Notes under the pieces: generated by a model
Told to the model about the DNA's origin: nothing
Seen by the model: only the letters and a program-made list of their open reading frames with translations
The model's database searches: none
From: Whalleya microplaca
Taxonomy: Eukaryota > Ascomycota > Sordariomycetes > Xylariales > Xylariaceae
Assembly: GCA_022497155.1 (NCBI GenBank)
Contig: MU385743.1
Span: 434,001-498,000 of the forward strand
Direction of reading: 5' to 3'
Length of the DNA stretch: 64,000 nt
Shown: positions 11,437 to 24,400 of the stretch, in pieces
Position numbering within the stretch: position 1 is the first letter of the stretch
How the letters are laid out: every line of letters begins with the position of its first letter
Program-made: the position numbers and the translations under genes

Positions 11437-12022
11437 ATGCAGTTCACCAAGATCGCCCAGCTCCTCTCTCTGGCCGCCGCCGCCACGGCCGTCTCCGTCT
11501 CCTACGACACCGGCTACGATGATGCTAGCCGATCCCTGACGGCCGTACAGTGCTCCGACGGCAAGAACGGCCTCATCACCCGCTACGGCTGGCAGACTCA
11601 GGGCCAAATCCCCTCGCAGTTCATCGGTGGCGCATACGCAGTTGAGGCATGGAACTCGGTTAACGTAAGTCTTGCATTGAATTTACTCATCCCATTTCCA
11701 TAGTCTACTCCGCCACCTCCACCTTCCCCATACCGCTGATCCGATCCGATCCGATCCGATCCCGATCCGGATCTCGATTATGCGCTCCGCATATCAACTA
11801 CATAATTGCAATAACATAAACTAACCCGAATCGCAGTGCGGCACCTGCTGGGAGCTGAGCTACGACGGCAAGACGATCAACGTCCTCGCCATCGACGGCG
11901 CCAGCGGCGGCTTCAACATCGAGCTCTCGGCGCTGGACGCGCTGACGGGCGGCCAGGGCGTCGCCGTCGGCCGCGTCGAGGCCACCGCGCGCCAGGTCGA
12001 CGCCAGCGCCTGCGGCATCTAA
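11437..12022 (+). CDS. Secreted cerato-platanin family protein (137 aa)
   Basis: A small secreted protein of the cerato-platanin family (Snodprot1/Epl1/Sm1 type), apoplastic fungal proteins that bind chitin oligomers and elicit plant responses. Exons are 11437-11664 and 11837-12022, separated by a 172-base intron. The first 18 or so residues form a signal peptide ([18 protein letters not shown]). The mature part starts [11 protein letters not shown], a family hallmark, and carries the four conserved cysteines: one in VQCSDG, two in CGTCW right after the splice junction, and one in the terminal ACGI. Length and C-terminus match the family. The intron contains a GATCC microsatellite. The CAACC-rich leader before the ATG is typical of highly expressed fungal genes. 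Confidence 0.95.
11736..11772 (+). repeat. GATCC microsatellite in the cerato-platanin intron
   Basis: About five tandem GATCC units followed by degenerate CCGATCCGGATC sequence lie inside the only intron of the cerato-platanin gene. They lengthen the intron to 172 bases, longer than most other introns in this window. Confidence 0.7.
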
Positions 12023-12948
12023 ACTCACACTCACCTACTCACTCTATTCTTTACTTACTGGCGACATGAATGAGCTTATGATTTCACTGAACGGACGGAA
12101 CGGGTGGGGACGGGGCGAGAAAGCGAGCAAGCAAGCGGTTCAGGGGATTTGCATATCTACCATCCTTTACATCAATCATCTACATAATGCATCTACCATA
12201 ATGATTTGGGTTACTACATACATACATAACTTGGGGAACCAAAAATTCAGAGTCATTGGGTCGGCGCACGCATTCCTTTTTCATCAACATCAAAGCGTCA
12301 GGGTCATCGGGTTGCATCATCATCATCATCATTAGCGGCATATTCATATACATAAATATACACTGTTTAGATACAGCATCTACTTACTTTCATTTGTGGA
12401 TTCAGCCCGGTCCCTTGCGGATTTTATGAAAATGTGAATGATGACACAACAAGTATGAGAGGTATATACCTGACTCTCTGTAAGAAGTAATAGACACCTG
12501 AACTTTAAGTATATATATTCAGCAAATCTTAGGCTATCTATCACATAGCAAAAGGGATAACCCACACCCTTAATATATTAATTGATAATTATACACTACG
12601 TAAGCCAACACTACATACAACCATTAGATAAATATTGGACACCAAAAACGAGTTGTATTGGCAATGTCTCAATATACGAGGTAGTACCTTGACCTGCATG
12701 TAGTCGCTAAATTTTCCTCTTATACTCACTACTGTCACTGTTGCTTCACAGCTTCTATACGAGATACTAACCTACCACCATCACCACCTTCTACATTGAT
12801 CAGTAGAGCTCCCATCCCGTCCCCAGCAGACAACGCATCAATTGCTAGACAAGTAACCAAACCCCCTTGTCCCCCCCCCTTAAATATTTCTCAGTCCATA
12901 ACACCTCACAATCCAATTTCACATCATAATCTCACTTAAGCACCAGCA

Positions 12949-13140
12949 TGTACGGAAACGACTCGACTCATTCATTACAAGACGAAGAATTATTAAGGTA
13001 TTGATCTGATCTGATCTGCTCTAAACCTCCCTCCCTCCCCACAAGACTCCTCCTACCTACATCCCATACACGCACACACGAATCAATCACTCCTCCGATA
13101 CACCTCCCCAGAAGCAGCGTTTGCCTTTTAGGCGGACATC
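12949..13140 (+). CDS. Possible tiny spliced ORF, doubtful
   Basis: An ATG in good context (CACCAGCATGTACGG) opens a 17-codon frame (MYGNDSTHSLQDEELL...) that runs directly into AGGTATTG, a potential splice donor. Joining to the acceptor after CCTCCCCAG continues in frame for about a dozen codons to a TGA near 13140; another acceptor upstream gives a longer version. The leader resembles a real promoter, but the product would be only about 30-55 aa with no recognised relatives. The antisense strand here is the 3' flank of the giant gene. Confidence 0.2.
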
Positions 13141-13213
13141 AGACAGACTGACCAGCTGGCTGCTCCTGTATAACTCGTGAACTTAAAAGAACGAGAAAAG
13201 GCCCCTCCGGCTC

Positions 13214-13232
13214 GTCTCTCTCTCTCTCTCTC
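13214..13232 (+). repeat. CT dinucleotide microsatellite
   Basis: A run of about nine CT units, in the 3' flank of the giant minus-strand gene. Confidence 0.8.
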
Positions 13233-13740
13233 CAACCCGCCGCTATGCAAAGGACGCACAAGATGACAGACACACAAAGGAAAAAACACGGAAAAGAAAA
13301 AAAGAAAAAGAAACAAGTTCTCCCCATCTCGTGAAGCCAATCTTGAGATCTTTTTTGCCAATTTGGTTGGGTTTGGTTGGGTGTGCTCTTCTCCGTTTCT
13401 TTTTTTAGGTGGTTGTAGTAGTGGTTTGTTGCAAACGAGTGTATGTGCGTGTGGCTTCATTATGTATAAAGTAAGTACATGTAATGTAGTAAGGTCAATC
13501 AATCAGAAACGTGGAAAAATGTTGCGGAAAAGGTTTTGGGGGTATCAATCTAGACGTGGTTGTAGTGGAAAAAACGGGCAAATGGTATAAAACGGGCAGA
13601 CAGATTTCCTGGTACTATAGCATCAAACTTCTTTCCCTGGGTACCCTGCCGTGGTAGTGTATGACAAATGAAACAAAGCCGCTCCAATTCATATGTATGG
13701 AGGCGGCGCATTATTGCTAAGTCCTCCTCTGTTGTAACCC

Positions 13741-16700
13741 TCAATCATCGAAGAACGAGGCATCGTCGAACTCCTCGACGTGTGCGTCCGAGTCGTATGC
13801 ACCGGACTGCATCATGGGAGGAGTCACGGGCTGCTGTTGGCCTTGCTTAAGGGGTGGGGTGTTCGCCCTAGGCATCTTCTCTGCCTGTCGAGAAGTCACC
13901 GAGGGGTCCCGCTTTCTGTTGGCAAATTGCTCGGCGGTAAACCGCCGACCTGTGTTGCCAAATGCCGTGGGTTGTACCTGGCTCTGCTGTGCCGAAGGTG
14001 TCTCACGCGAAGCCGGCGGTGTCATGAGACCAGAGAGAAAGCTGCTTTGGGAAGTAGGGCTGGACTTCGAAGGAGTTGCGTTCCTAGCCGGTGCAGGCGA
14101 CGAAGACAAGGTTCTACCAAGGCTCTTGCGCGCGGGTTGATTCGCCTTTCGCCAACTGCCCCATGCAGCGGCTAGGGGACCAACTGCTTGGGCCACCCGG
14201 GGAGTAGCAGCTCCACGGATTGTAGCCGCAATGTTGGGCAAGTTGATTGCTGATCCACCGTTCATAGCACGCTCGCGCTCTTGCTCCTCCATCTGAAGGT
14301 TGGCTTTCAGGCGGATAGCTGCATCCTTAACTGCTTCTCTATCGTACCTCTCTGCAGATAGTGCGCCAATTATATCTTGAAGGTCTCCATGTCGGACACC
14401 TAGAAGTTCACGTAGCCACGTAATCTCATCGTCTCGCTTGGCAATCTTCGTAGCAGAGTCTGGGTCGAGCTTGGAAACAGTGTGCTCGAGCTCCTCGATT
14501 CGCTGCTCGCGAGCTTGTAATTGCTCCTGCAATACCATAATTGACTCACGGAGAGCTTGCGGTGAAACCTTCTCAGGAAGCTGCATAGCCTGTGCGAGTT
14601 GCTTCGTGTGAGCAACGGGACCTGGCTGGGCGGATGACTCTGGCACACCGACAGACTTGGCTTGAGCAGCTGCCTGGGCAGCCGCCCTGGCAGCCTCCTG
14701 GGCAATCTGTACTTTCTCCTCCAGGTGGGCAATGCGGTCTTGCAAGTGCTCGGTCTTGGAAGTGGACAGACTCAGTCGCTCCAAGAGGTTCTGTTCGGCG
14801 CGCTGAGCATCCTCGGCAGCATGGCTGATCTGCCGCTCATATCGAGCCTGAAGGTCCTCTATTTCGTTTTGGTGCTTACGGGCCGCTTGCTCAAGTTCGA
14901 TGCGCTTGCTGTTCAGCGATTCTTCGAGTTCCGTTTGCTTTGTGGTGTGAGCTTCCTCGAGCATCATCTCATGATGCGCCTTCGCAGTATCGGCGTCAAG
15001 TCTGACCTGATCGAGCTGCGCTCTAACCTTGCTTATCTCTTCCTCGAGTTCTTCGCGCACGACATTGACTTGGTTGTTTGCAGCCTCGATCTCGCCTTGC
15101 AAGGAAGTCTGTGTCCGTTGAACCTCAGCAGCAGCGGATTCCCTTGCTTCCTTGATCTCTCGCTGGTAGCGCAAGGTGTTCTGCTGAAGTACATGGTTTT
15201 CAGTACGGAGCTCAGAAAGTAGAGGCTCGAGCCGCTTAAGCTCGTTGATCGCTCTGAAGCTTGCTCGCTCACCACCTTCAAGTCTTTCGATCTCGGCCTC
15301 GAGGCGCTCTCGAGTTCGTGCTTCGGCTTGAAGTCTGGCATCTAGGACTTCTTGGCGCGCAATGAGAGCTTGTTCTTTCTTTGTACGTCGAGAGTTCTCT
15401 TCAGTGATCTCACGAGCAGCATGAGCCATATCCTCTTGCAAGGAAACAAATTTAGATCGCCAGTTGTCTCTGATCTTCTCGTTCTCTTGAAGTTGAACGG
15501 TAAGAGTTTCGATCAACTTATGCATGTGCTTATTGTCATTGACAGTCTCAACAAAGTCATCCGTCTGCCGGCGAGCAGACTCGCGTGCATGGTCAGCCTC
15601 AGAACGCCAGTGTAAAGCCTCTTGCTTGGTATCGCCAAGTTCCACCTCTGACTTGTGAAGACGGTTCTTGGTTTCCGCGTGCATCTGCTCAGCGTTTGCC
15701 TGAACGGCTTCTAGCTGTGTAATATGCATGGAAGCCTGGGCTGAGGATTGCTCCAAGGCCTTGATCTTCTGATCACGTTCGTCAAGAACAGCTCTCAGAC
15801 GATCCTCCTCTTCAGACGAGATACGGAGTAATCGCTGTATCTCTGAGAGCCTGTCTTCGGCTTCCCTGCGGCCGGAAAGCTCAACCTCGGTCCTGCCTTC
15901 CTGGACCTTAAGTCGATCCTCAAGGTCATGGATCCTCTGGTCGAAGATACTCCGATTCATGATCTCAACTTCTACCTTCGTCTCAGCTTGCTCCAATTGT
16001 CGTCGGAGCTCAGCAGCACGGTCCTCAGCGCCGCGCCTGATCATAGTCTCGTTCTCGCCTCTGTTCTCCTCAGCACGTAGTCGTTCTTCAAGATCACGGA
16101 TCCTTGAGCGTTCGCTATCAATCCTAACGTCTTCAGCACGTAGTCGTTCTTCAAGATCATGAACCCTCAAGCGCTCGCCATCAATCCTACTCTCTTCCAC
16201 TTCCAATCGCTCTTCAAGAGCAATAACCCTCGAGCGCTCGCCGTTTGTCTTGCCTTCTTCGGCACGCAGTCGTTCCTCAAGAGCTTGGGCCCTGGCGCGC
16301 TCGCCGTCAGTCCGCCCCTCTTCAGTGCGGAGTCGCTGTTCCAGCTCAAGAATCTTGGACTGCATCTCGGTAAGCTTACGGCTTGCCTCCTCGTCGTCCT
16401 TGATCACGGGCTGGGGCGTCGGAGGCATGCGACTTTCAACGGCACCTTCGACGATGTTGCGGAGGTCCTCGCCGCGGAAGTCGATATGCAACGTCTGAGC
16501 AAACTCCTCTCTCATCTGCTCTAATGCCTTCAAGACCGCAGAGTCCTCCTTGCTAGGCTGCTGCTCCTCGACCGGCTCGAGCTGAGCGGCTTGCAGAGCA
16601 CGTGTGGTCTGCTGTTGGTTGAAAGCTTCCATGACGGCAATGCGAATCTGCTCCATTCTCTTGTCCCTTCTGGGACTCATGGACCGGCGGGCAGGTGGCT

Positions 16701-19700
16701 CTTCGTCCTCGTCATCTGCGTCGCTTTCTTGAATATCGGCAGAGATGCTGCGTCTGTCGCGTCTACTAGACGGTGTTCTTCGAGCGAGACTACCAAGGGC
16801 ATGTTGGATACTACTCAACGCCTTTTCGAGAGGATCGAGTCGAGAAGCCAAGACATTGTCTACCATGCCATTGACACGGCCGTCAAAGTATTGAACACGC
16901 TGCTCAAGCTTGTCTTGCTCACTGGCACTGAAAGCATCGTCCCATTCGCTTTCTGGGAGGCTTTCTCCATTGTTCAGGCGATGGACTGGGGCATCGAACG
17001 AATTAGAGACGGCACTCTGAGGATCAACGAAAGGATCCTCCAGCTCAGTCGAAGGTCTCGGAGCAGTAACTTCTTGAGGCAAGGACCGATATTCTTGAAG
17101 GGTTGGGCTTGGTGCGTCACTTCGGAATGGCACCTGAGGTGGCAATTGCAATGGTGGCGAGTTTGTGACAGCCGCGACAGATATATTGCGAACAGGGCTG
17201 GGTTGATGCCATTGAGGCGACGTCCTGGTCTTCTTAACTCCCTTCGTGGGGTCGTCCTTCATGTGCTGCATGACCGCATCGATTTCCTCGAAAGTGAGCT
17301 CATTTGTATCGTCATTGTTAGGACGAACAACGGCGTCTGATGGCGGGCTGACAGGCAATGGCTCAAAGCTATGCAGCTCTGGCGCTTCATTAACTTGTTC
17401 ATTTCCGTTCGTTGGAGCATTATCTTCCGAAACAGGAGATGGCGAAGCAAATTTCGGCGCATCAGTCTTAGGTAGAGGTGACGGAGAACGAGATGACACA
17501 GAAGCAGCAAATCTCGACGCCTTTAAGCCCTTTGGAGCGGGTGGAGGAGATGCGAACCGCGAAAAACCCAGGCCTCTTGCAGGTGCAGTCTCCGAGGCAG
17601 ATGTTGCTCCCGACCGGGACTTGGCCTCGGTCTCGACTTTAAGAGCAGGCCGCATATCAGGTCCAGGAGTCGGCGAGCCGGCACGATCTTCTTCGGGATC
17701 TTCCTCGGATTCATCAGCCGGCTCAGCCATCTGCACCGGTTCGGGCTGGAGAATAGGTTGGAATGGCGTATCAATAGACTCAGTAGAGCCAAACATGAAG
17801 CCACCAGGCACAAATGGCTTAGCCGTGGCAGAAAGACTCCTCTTATGTTGGTTCGTGAACAAAGGTGCATCGTCTCCGAACGGCCTAGCATTGTTGAAGT
17901 CCTGGATCTCTGCTTCGTTTCTGAATTCAAAAGGTTGCCAAGTAGCCTTGTCTTGGTCGGGTGACGTGGCTGATGGACTGGTAGTTGCCTTCGTGTCATT
18001 AGACTCTGACGGCGGCTTTCCATCCGTAGACTCTGAAAGGATGGTAGATGCGAACGTTGTATTTCCGACATTGGCATTTTCGTCATCTTCAGTCTTCTCG
18101 TCAACGAGCTGGCTTTCGTCTTGAAGCACCTTGTTCTTATCCGAAATAGTGGACTCGGGTACCTTCTCTGGTTCTGGTGTAGGCTCAGCAAACAACGGAA
18201 CGTCGTCACCGTTCTCGTTCCCATCTCTGAACTTCTTCTTGGTCCGGCTGCTATCGAGCAAGTTGCTATCCTGGCCTTCATTGACAGGTGGAACGGAAGC
18301 TGGTGAGTTTCGACTCGATGAAGGACGAACAATCGGAATAGCTTTAGACTTCTTCACAGGCTTCACAATCTCGGAGAGCTTCAGATCAATGTTCTGGAAT
18401 ATAGAGTTCTGGCGTTTCTCAGTGCTCTCATTACCAGAAGCCGCTGCACTCGTCACCGACGGAACCAATGACGAATTGGAAGGCTGGAACGTTGGTGCAT
18501 CCGGGTTGAACTTTGGTGGTAGAACCGCAGAAAAGCTGAACTCGCTCTTGCGAGGGGAAAATACTGGCGCCGAGGCATTGATCTTGAGCTTAGATGAGGA
18601 TGAATTTGACGGCATGCTGAAGTGACTGGAGGTTGCGGATTGAGGGTTTGGCGTAAAAGACGGGGCCTGGAATGAGGATGGCTGGAAAGTGCTTGGCTGA
18701 GGATTGCTATTTCCAAACACGAACTGGCCAGGTGTGAAGGTGCTTGTAGGATTGAACTTGAACTCAGCAGCACCAGCGTTCAACTTCGAAAGAGAAGGTT
18801 TGCTGGCATGACTTGTACGACGCGAAGACATCTTGTTGTTAGACTCTGCATCGGCCCACGGGTTGCTAACTTGTGAGAACGACCGCTGGTGTAGTTCGCT
18901 ATTCACTAAATCGAAAGCCTGGATAGGCGTGCCTAGATTGCTTGGATTCGTCTCGATTTCGTATGAACTGTCACCCTTCTGTAAGTCAAGGTGGGCTGGT
19001 CGATGTTTCGCGACACTGCCCTCGTCAGTGCTGTCGCGCACCTCATCATCAACAAATGGCTGCTGCGAGAGCGAATGGCCTCGGCTGTGAGGCTGGGGAT
19101 GATGGAGCTTCGGTCCATCGTCGGAGTCAGTACCAAAGCCACCAAAGTGCACCGAAGGTCCTCTAGCGTGTGAAGTGAGGACATCTTCAGACTCCCCTAG
19201 AGGCTGGCTGGTCTCTGCCTTTTCATTCTCGTTGTGCGGACTGTAATCTGCATGTTCAAGCTGAGAACGGAACTGTTCTTCCAGGTGATACTCTGCGTCG
19301 TCGATCTCCTTTTGAAGGCTAGCGCTAGCGTTGTGACGGATGAATTGGCTTCGGCCAGGCTCTGGGGTCTTCTCTGGGCTCTTTTCATAAGGATTGCTCT
19401 GGGTTTCTTCTTCAATCTCACGCAGGTCCTGCAGGCGCGGCGACGCTCTAGCGGACTCTTGTCTGTGCAAGTGCTGATGAGGAAGGATCGGATATTGCAA
19501 AGACTGGTGTCTTTGGTGCACACCAAGTGACGGAGACATGCCGTCGCGCGGGAATGGCGAAGTAGGCGAGACCATAGAGTTCAAGTTAAGAACGGAAGGC
19601 GAGCCGCTGCGACCAAGTTGCTGTTGTAATAGCATCTGCGGAGACCAGTGGGGTGAAGGTTGTCCAGAGAAGTGGAAGGGAAGCTCGCTTGGCGAGACGG

Positions 19701-21470
19701 AAATCGATGCCCGGGGATTGAACTTGCCAGACAGGTGAGGAGCGTTGAAAGAAGCTGGAGACGCCACAGAAGGTATGCCAGGACTCTGAGTACCAGATGA
19801 TCCTTTTGCAGAAAGGAAAGGAGCTGGGAAGGGAAACGCTGGTTGTCCGTTGCTAGCAGCCGAAGACGTCGGTATAGGGGGCGAAAACGGCAGCGGCGGA
19901 TATTGAGTTGAGGGCTGCCGGCTCAAGTTGGATGGGGATATGGAGGGAGGTGCTGGTTCATCGTCGCCAAACGATACACCAAGAGCCCTAAGCTTGGCCT
20001 CGTTCAACTCGTTGACATAATTCCTCCATGCTATAGCCATGTCAGCTGGATTATAAAGTAAAAGAAATAGAGATGAACATACCATTCAAATCAGGAAGCG
20101 TAACCTGATATTTACGCTGAGAACGTTCTTTGGCGATATCTTCTAGGTCGGGCCACTGGTTCCTACTCCGAGAATTATTGTCCAATGGATCTAATGGTGT
20201 ATGAGGCCCTTCCAAATCGTAGCCACGGATATCGTAACCAAGCTCGTCCCAAGAACGCAACATCGATGCGACCTCGTCTGCGCCCAAAGGCATTGACGCG
20301 TGGCCGGGCTGACCCCTTTTTACATCCTTCGGCAGCGCTACAATAATATTCTTGCCTCTCCACGGGACCTTCTTCCTCTGCCGGGGGCTTTGCGCCGTAA
20401 CTGGCTTCGTCGGTTTCGTCGGAGTAGCTAGCGGCGCCGTGTTTACGGCCAGGCCATGAGCCGAGCCATTTAAACTCGCGCTATCAGCCCTAGGCGGAGT
20501 CTCTGTCCTAAGCACAGCATCCGAAGCAGACTCGAGAGTATGGATGCTCGCAGCATCCTGACCGCCCTTCTCAACATCTAAAGTGTCCATGGTGGAGGCT
20601 CTACTAACAGCACGTCGATTGAAGAGCGCTTGTTTCAAAGTTTCGTTGCTGGAACGCTTCCTCGGATGATGCCCGGAAGCTTTGCTAGAGGCCTTGCTAG
20701 AGGCCTGACTCGGATGAAGATTGGCTCGTGGTGTCCTTGGATCGGTCTCCTCAAACCAACCGGCGTCGTCGCCAGAAATAGAGCCGCTCAATGAAGAGTG
20801 CTCGCTGTTGTCAGTGCCGTCACTGTCACTAAACCAATTTCGGTGTTCGGAGGTGAGGTGGCTGGTGGTGTGCTGACGGATCCAATCCTCTGTGATGCCA
20901 CGGAGTGGGCGCCGAGCACGGTTCGCAAGCACAGCAGCGCTGGCGGATATAGCCGATTGCGGGCGCTCCACCGACTCGGGCGTCGAGATCAAGGGAGCTG
21001 GACGCAAAAAGGGGGTACTGATCTCAAGTTGGTACAAGGGCGAGTCGTCAGAGGGCTCGCTACTGTCACTCGGTTGGCGAAGATGTTCGCTCTCGTCGGG
21101 ATATGGCGAACCCCAACTTGCGGTGACGTATTTTCCGTCTGCGTCACTATTACGAATAGGCGGCGGCGTTCTCCTCAGATATTCCGAGGCCCTCTCGGGT
21201 AGCCTTGGGGCTGGGAGCGGTGGAAGCTCGGGGGATGACGACTCTCCGTCGTCGGCCGTCGAAGTACTCGAGAAAGGGGATGACTTCGATGAGGTTGGGC
21301 GAGACGGCGGAGCTCCAATGCCGTCCTGTGCCTCTGCACGAGGAGGAGATGACGGCGTTGAGGAATACGTCTTAGGGGGCCTACGGGCAGATGGCAAGTA
21401 AAGTCAGTGCTGAAGTTCGGGCGGCTCTTGTGAAGCGTGATGCGGACGTTGGGATGTTGTGGCTGGGCAT
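13741..21470 (-). CDS. Giant multi-PAM2-motif coiled-coil scaffold protein (about 2,536 aa)
   Basis: A very large, mostly disordered N-terminal half followed by a coiled-coil C-terminal half. Exons on the minus strand: 21380-20083 and 20030-13741, joined as PDLN|AWRNYVNELNEAK with correct phase. The start is uncertain because the long first frame has no early ATG; an ATG at 21470 with a 23-base first exon and a weak GTCCGC donor closes in frame, and I use it. Near residues 370-420 is a conserved-looking KKVPWRGKNIIVALP block. Four poly(A)-binding-protein PAM2-like motifs follow (about residues 855, 923, 947 and 1173). From about residue 1500 on heptads dominate, including five 21-residue repeats. 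The C-terminus has LRELLGVRHGDLQDII, AAWGSWRKAN and an acidic end. Similar fungal proteins are often labelled myosin-like, but there is no motor domain. Architecture recalls Ustilago Upa2, an endosomal mRNP linker; that role is inferred. Confidence 0.85.
16030..16344 (-). repeat. Five tandem 63-bp units encoding coiled-coil repeats
   Basis: Five consecutive 21-residue blocks each begin LEERLR or a close variant (LEQRLR, LEERLE). Each is exactly three heptads long, so the duplication keeps the coiled-coil register. At DNA level the copies starting near 16071 and 16134 are nearly identical over 25 bases, pointing to fairly recent unit exchange. Confidence 0.85.
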
Positions 21471-24400
21471 ACCACAATGAGATCCGCGCAGACGAAACAC
21501 AGATCGCCTGCTGCCAGATCTCGAGTCTCTTGAGCTCGCGTTATCGTGCACCGCCTCTGCTGTCCGACTGACGATGGGAATCGATCGAGTCGGGGCCAAC
21601 GAAGGGAGGAGAGGCTGGGCTGGGCTGGCTGGCTGGCTGGCTGGGCTGGATACTTAAGTAAGCGTGGGGTGTGTTGTCGCGACGCGTCCTTAGATCGAAG
21701 AGCGAGGGCTCACCACGAAGGAACCGAAGATAAGGGTGGAAGAGAAAATTAAAAGAATGGTAAAAGTATGCAACTCTCCATCGGGTTCGCTCTGCTTGCC
21801 GCTGTCCGCCTTGGGAGGGGGGGGATGGTGCTCTCTCAAGGGTGAATGACTGGAGGGACTCGAGGGTGAAGACAAGACGATGGAGAGTCCACAGAAGAGA
21901 AGAAAGGTTGCTGCATGTGTACGCAGGTATGGATGTATTGCCCCGTGTCGAGATGTGGAAAGTGCGGTGCGCAGTGCAGTAGTCCAGCAGCAGGTCCAGT
22001 TGTCGAATTCGCAAACAAAAAAAAAAAAAAGATCAAGGATCCCTTTCCAGTGAAATTGCTGCCAGGCACTGCCAGGGAAATTGGCTCCTGCTGCACGATG
22101 CGAAATACATTGGCTGGGGCAGCCACCACGCGCATTTTGGGCTATTTTGTGCTGGGGAGGGACGTGCGCCGACGTTCCTCCCTAACCAATTCTGCACCTA
22201 CATGTAAGTACCTACGGAGTTCGCATTTCTTGAAATAATTATATCACGTCCATTCCGGAATAGTGCCTGCTTTCCGCTGTCAATTAGCGTGTCGTACCCA
22301 CCCCTACCTGCCTTGCGCTGCCTGCCAAGTAGCCCCTCGTCCGTAGTAGGGCAGGCTCAATGGGCCCGACTGCGTACTATAGCATGTACATGTATCTCCT
22401 GATTCCACCTGGGCATTGTATTGTCCCCATCTCCAGGGTTCTATGTATGTACTACTGTGGTATGTTCACCACAATTGCTTCCATTATTCCTTCTGGTGTT
22501 CTGTGCAAGCCTTCGCTAGAAACCCAAATCTATCACCAGGATCCCCAAGATCACCAAGACCCCCCCAGCATAAGGTTTTGGGGTCTAAGTACGCGTTAGA
22601 GCCTGTTGAGATGCAGGAACTGTTCGATAGTTGAGGCTCAAACGCCACCCGACTGCAAGCTACCTTTAGGTACCTACCTAACCTAGAGGTACATACAGCT
22701 TATCGTTTTGGTGACCGCGGTTTCTGACTGAGACACGTGCAGACATCCAATTAGTTGGTTTGCCCTGTAGCTTACATAGATCCTACCTAAACAACTCCTT
22801 GGACTTGCTCAGCCTGTAATTGTAAATTCTATCACGTGATAATGGATGAGCTGTTCTCTCAGTGTTTCACCAATACTTCAGCTTATCTCTATGTAATATT
22901 TGAAGATGCTAAGATTCTCTTGTTATTTTTATTGTTGATATATAACGCGTGGACATCTGGGCTCCCATAATATTGATTGGACACGCACATGAGCTCATGC
23001 AACAAAGATATTGGTACCGAAATAGAGGTCTGTACCTATTTTTGAATTAAATTCCGTGCGCCTATAAAGGATGCAGGTTGTGTGCCCACGAAAAGGGAGT
23101 GAGAAAATGTCAATATTCATTGAATCCACGGTAAACCAGTAGCATATCAGTCACAATATGTCAATTAACAACACGAGTAAGTGACTGACAGCTCACATTC
23201 ATCATTACCTAAGTGATTGACAGCTAGGTACGCGTAGAAGGTTTACCAAGCTTGTCGCTTATTTCAGCTGTTGCCCAATCAGCTCTAATATGACATCCGA
23301 AGTCATTATGGAGTTTAATTGATACCTAGTTCAAAAAAGCATATATCACCGAGACGAAATATTTGAATACCGTAGAAAGCGTAGTCCTCCATACTATGGA
23401 ACTATTTAATTGACATATAGATACCTAATCGCCATTAGTTTAGCTTGAACGATCTGATCGCGGGTAGGTGACTACCCCTTGTGAAAGACGCGCGCGCGTG
23501 ATATTCTCTTAGAACATCCCGAGCAGCATAATGACTTTCCGACTCTATCTGCAAGCTCTCAATGATTAAGCCACTGGCACATACTGCCCATCTGCGTCCA
23601 GATAACTCTATGATGCACCAACATCTTGGTCACTGAGGGGTGGCAGATTCCGGAGAGTATTAGGAGTAGCCATTGCTTCATTGATTCGGACTTCACATTG
23701 AGGGGATGGATGTCGGGTCTTAAGCCATTACTAGAAATTATACACTGATATTGCCGTTGCTATGAAATGAAATAATGAACAACTTACAAGCTAGCTATAC
23801 CTACAAGGACCAAGCCATTTTGTTGGTGTGGATAAAGCCATCTGCACTTAAGCAAAGATTCTACATGTAGTTGACATCAGTGCCAGGTGCTTAACAAGAT
23901 CTGCCTACAATGTAGAAGATGAACAAGTGAATTGTTTGTCCTTGATCTGCATATCATGAACTAGCGAGGCGGTTTATATCTATAGAACTTTAGAGCCAAG
24001 ATAATGATGTAGTATGTCACACCTCAGTTGAGCAGGTTTGCTCAGTGACCTGACGGCTATGTAGTGCCATGTCGAACGACATTGAGGAAGATATACTCAA
24101 TTAAGAAACAGAGAACATTCGCGTAGGAACAATTGCATCATCATTGCCGCATCTAACAAATGACAGCGCTCAGTGGCCATCACATTTGTTGTTCTCCTTG
24201 AAAAACAGGTGAAAGCGCAGAAGAGATGCGAGATGGCGGTATACATAGTCGATCTTTCAACTAAAAATAGAAAACCCCTTTGAGAACTTGAAAATGCAAG
24301 ACAAGGTCGGGGTTACAAATAAAGATATACGCTGTGTAGATCACGGCATTCCTCGAGGCCAACCGCATAACAACAATCTTAAAACTATGTAAATACCAAG

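Larger units (their letters stand above)
12023..13740. other. Intergenic between cerato-platanin and the large coiled-coil gene
   Basis: The first part is the 3' flank of the cerato-platanin gene. Around 12880-12960 there is a promoter-like C-run, a pyrimidine-rich leader and an ATG, discussed as a possible tiny spliced gene. A CT microsatellite lies at 13214-13232. The portion nearest 13741 is presumably the 3' UTR of the minus-strand giant gene. Other open frames here are low-complexity and not supportable. Confidence 0.5.

Noticed and set aside
17246..18124. Open frame of 292 codons on the plus strand, and several others over 13.7-21.4 kb
   Set aside because: They mirror the giant minus-strand gene with its low-complexity Ser/Pro sequence and show no domains.
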